A stretch of DNA of 64,000 bases. Origin: Aotearoamyces nothofagi. Taxonomy: Eukaryota > Ascomycota > Leotiomycetes > Leotiales > Tympanidaceae. The translations under genes were made by a program, and so were the position numbers. Below the pieces are notes generated by a model, which saw only the letters and a program-made list of their open reading frames with translations, was not told the origin of the DNA and ran no database searches. The stretch lies in assembly GCA_015345905.1 (NCBI GenBank), contig JADDTR010000018.1, positions 372,361 through 436,360 on the forward strand, in the 5' to 3' direction. Shown piece after piece: positions 61,081-64,000 of this stretch (positions within the stretch are counted from its first letter, which is position 1; every line of letters begins with the position of its first letter).

Positions 61081-63132
61081 ATGGCGGATGCTATCTCAAT
61101 AGAAGAGACTAATCGACTTCGTGTGTCCTTAGGTCTGAAGCCTTTACCAGTGCCAGGAGGTAATGGCCCGGTCTTCAAGGCCGCCGCATCAGCCGACGAA
61201 GAGGAAGAGGCGGCGAGCACCTTAGAGTCACGCCAGGCAGAGGGATATGATAATTATCGCAAGATACAGGATGCTGAAGAAGCCAAGCGAAGACGCGAAG
61301 CCAAGAGCGAAGCGATCAAGAAGGCGCGCGATGCAGAGAGGCGGTTTGCGAAGCTGGAGGGCAAAGGCTTAGGAGAGGCAGATGGGGATGATATGGATGC
61401 CCGAAGTTGGCTAATCAAACAAAAGAAGAGGCAAAAGGAGATCGAGAAGGCGAGGAAGAGGGAGAGGGAGTTAGCAGAGGCAGAGGCAGAAGCCGAGTAC
61501 ACTTCGAAAGACTTGGCTGGCGTTAAGGTTGGGCATGAGCTTGATACATTTGAAGAGGGAGAGGAGCAAGTTCTCACGCTGAAAGATACAACTATCGAAG
61601 AGAATGAAGAAGAAGGTGATGAGTTGGAAAACTTGGATTTGAGAGAGCGTGAGAAGCTGAAAGATAAGATCGAGCTCAAGAAGAAGAAGCCAATATACAA
61701 CCCACATGATAATTTCGACGAGACTGGAGAGGAGAGTATCTTGGCACATTACGATATCGAGATAGATGGAAAGAAATCTAGTAGATTTACGTTGGACGGG
61801 CAAGGTAGCACAGCAGAGCAGAGGGAGGCACTAGCGAACGGAGCATTACAAAAACTAAAGCCAAAGGCAATAAGTTTGGATATTCTGAGTAAGTTCATTT
61901 AATATTTAAGAACGAGTCAAAGTTTGCTAATTGATACTACAGAAGATGAACCTACGTCTGATTACCTAGACATCTCCCAAATAAAGATTAGGAAGCCTAA
62001 GAAGAAGAAGGCTAAGTCGACACGCCAAAAAGCAATTGATGAAGACGACGTATTTCCTACAACCGAAGCTGTTGATGCCCCTGCACAAAACGAAGTCCTC
62101 ATGGATATAGATGAGGCTCCGGTTTATACCAAGAAGCGCAGCTTTCAAGACACCTCGTTTGTCGATGACGATGATCTTCAAGCGTCGTTAGCAGCACAGA
62201 GAAGAAACGCGTTAAAAAAGCGGAAACGGGTCAGACCGGAAGACATTGCAAGACAATTACGAGAGGAAGCTTCAGCTACTCCAGGCCCGACGGATGCAGA
62301 CGGCGAGGATGATGGGACAGGACTGGTGATTGACGAAACGTCAGAGTTTGTCGCAAATTTACAAAAGCCAACTGCACCAGAGCCGAAACGCCGCTCAGCA
62401 TCCCAACAAGCCGAGGGTATCACTGCTATGGGTGCAGATTCAGATGGCGAGGGTGATGTGGATATGCAGCAATCATACGCCAACGTGGAAGATGAAGAAG
62501 ATTACCTGGAACGAATCAAGCGTGAAGAATCTTTGAGAAATGATGTTACAACTAATGGAATGGAGGAAGAGGCTACCCTAGATAAGGGACTAGGATCAAC
62601 CTTGAAACTCTTGAAAGAGAGAGGCATCATCAAGACCGCCGAATCTGGCGATCTTAACGCCATCTTCCGTGATAAGCAGCTATTCCTGGCTGAAAAACAA
62701 CGTCGCGAGACCGCAGCTGAACTTAAAGCACGACAACAACGTGAGCGTGATCGTGCAACCGGCCGTCTGGATCGTATGTCGGCTAGAGAGAAGGAGGAAT
62801 ACGCACGGCAGCAAAATAATTATCGTGACCAGCAGGAATCGCGTCAACTAGCAGAGCACTTCAACAAAGAATACAAGCCTAATGTCGAGCTCAAGTATAT
62901 CGATGATTTTGGAAGGAGTATGAACCAGAAGGAGGCATTCAAGCATCTAAGTCATCAGTTCCATGGCAAGGGAAGTGGAAAGCAGAAGACTGAGAAGTTG
63001 CTGAAGAAGATTGAAGACGAAAAGAAGAGAGAGGCCAAAAGCACTCTGGATGCCAGTCAAATGGTAGGAATGAGTTCTGCAGTAGGACAGCAGTTAAAGA
63101 AGCAAAGGCAGGCTGGTGTAAGATTGGCTTGA
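61081..63132 (+). CDS. SNU66: U4/U6.U5 tri-snRNP protein, SART1/Snu66 family
   Basis: Predicted 665-residue nuclear splicing factor. Exons 61081-61888 and 61943-63132 join over a 54-bp intron. The protein is highly charged with long coiled-coil stretches. Diagnostic parts are the N-terminal [18 protein letters not shown], the [18 protein letters not shown] helix, [11 protein letters not shown]-like [17 protein letters not shown] and the C-terminal [37 protein letters not shown]1/Snu66 tethers U5 to U4/U6 in the tri-snRNP and is needed for pre-mRNA splicing. In yeast its N-terminus binds the ubiquitin-like Hub1 through HIND motifs; the [18 protein letters not shown] start looks like such a motif. 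Length lies within the fungal range. Confidence 0.95.
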
Positions 63133-63785
63133 ATGCCGTTCTTTATAATGATGTCAGGGTGCTCAATGGGTCGTTGGGCGGTACCAAGGTGCATACTCCC
63201 AACATAGAAATAAGAGTGCTATTCGTTGCTGACAAGAAGCTGTGAAGAGAACCGTGTGTGATGTCAGCCCGATCGCGTGCATACGATAACTCAGAAAAGG
63301 TGCGTGATGACTTTGAAGACGCGTAGCTCAAAGACCTGTGTCGATTACTGGTATATTCTCTATACGAAACTATACAGCCGGTTTCTTGTTGCATGGATTA
63401 CGTCTAGTATACAGTGATTCTTCCTTCATTCCAAGATCTTGGAAACTCTTCAAGATTTCTTATTTTGTGTTTTATTCTTGGTCCATTCTTCTAGATCCAC
63501 TAGTAATTGTCGACTTATGGTCAGCTGTAAGTGGGGTTTTCACAGAATTCTTTCGGGACTGTAAAGGTTTTCATAAATGGGGACAATTTTACCCCATTTT
63601 TACACTGCTCTTGGATTCGGCTGGAATCTATTCGATGCTCATATGAATCACTGAAAGTAGTTGGTAGATAGAATTACTGAAGAGTAAGCAATAATTCGGC
63701 CGGTCTCTGCGCCTCCAAGAGACCAGCGGGGCCTCATTAATATAGAAATCGTTATATAATATACAATAGTGTGCATGCCAATGCT
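63133..63785. other. Convergent intergenic region, 653 bp
   Basis: This lies between SNU66 and the gene entering from the right. The short frame at 63338-63646 has a non-ATG start region and no recognisable feature. Confidence 0.45.
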
Positions 63786-64000
63786 CTATAATATCGCTTT
63801 GTCGGGTCTGGCAGGTGCTTCTTCCATGAAATGTCCCTCCGTAGCCTCACCATCTGCACCATCACCAATATCAATCTCGACCTCTTTTGCCAATTCCTCA
63901 TCATACTTTATTATCTCATCTTCCACCTGCTCCGGACTTACCAATAAACCATCCGACCCAAGAGCGACCTCGTCTTTAGGAGGTAGCCCTAACGCCTCCC
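63786..64000 (-). CDS. C-terminal end of a gene continuing beyond the window
   Basis: On the minus strand an open frame enters at the right edge and runs 70 codons to a TAG at 63788-63786. The peptide is acidic (DEIIKYDEELAKEVEIDIG, then GHFMEEAPARPDKAIL), with protein-like codon use, and lacks any domain I recognise. It is the C-terminal end only, or the last exon; the start lies outside. Confidence 0.55.
   Translation of the reverse strand, partial: EALGLPPKDEVALGSDGLLVSPEQVEDEIIKYDEELAKEVEIDIGDGADGEATEGHFMEEAPARPDKAIL

Overview
The window is nuclear DNA of a filamentous ascomycete (Pezizomycotina). The visible reasons are dense genes on both strands, short GT-AG introns (mostly 41-122 bp) with CTRAC-like branch sites, a Zn2Cys6 transcription factor with the fungal-specific regulator domain, a MATA-type HMG-box protein, a secreted But2-domain protein and a GH15-CBM20 glucoamylase. 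Several conserved proteins resemble Leotiomycetes (Helotiales) homologues I remember, so that class is my best guess, but this is inference. I recognise no tRNA, rRNA, CRISPR array or intact transposon. I rebuilt exon-intron structures by hand from splice sites and reading frame; feature coordinates span first to last coding base and the exon limits are given in the evidence.

Layout. 0-27 kb is mostly housekeeping: an unrecognised gene, a triple-KH RNA-binding protein, the AAA+ helicase RVB1, an HMG-box regulator, a D-serine dehydratase-like PLP enzyme, an unrecognised small gene, a small protein with one Sin3-type PAH domain, a BLOC-1 subunit 1-like domain joined to a PHD finger, ribosomal protein S8, a tentative small gene, and a 2035-residue DOCK-family exchange factor. 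27-36 kb is more accessory: a secreted galactose-oxidase homologue that has lost its active site, a secreted But2-domain protein, a 3 kb gene-free stretch, and a Kv-beta-like aldo-keto reductase.

36-47 kb is unusual. Two gene-free blocks (3.2 and 5.3 kb) flank a Zn2Cys6 transcription factor. They are packed with micro- and minisatellites, poly(G) next to poly(A) tracts, a 43-bp inverted repeat related to a sequence at 34.4 kb, and strongly strand-biased C-rich DNA. Many long open frames there are by-products of composition.

47-64 kb returns to compact housekeeping genes, several in tight head-to-head pairs: peroxisomal ABC half-transporter with DPH3, frataxin with AP-3 sigma, and a 132-residue membrane protein with cytosolic leucyl-tRNA synthetase. 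Then come a glucoamylase, the tri-snRNP factor SNU66/SART1, and the 3' end of a gene running off the right edge.

The genes do not form one pathway. The observations most worth a second look are the galactose-oxidase pseudoenzyme, the BLOC1S1-PHD fusion, the single-PAH mini-protein two genes from it, and the simple-sequence deserts around the transcription factor.
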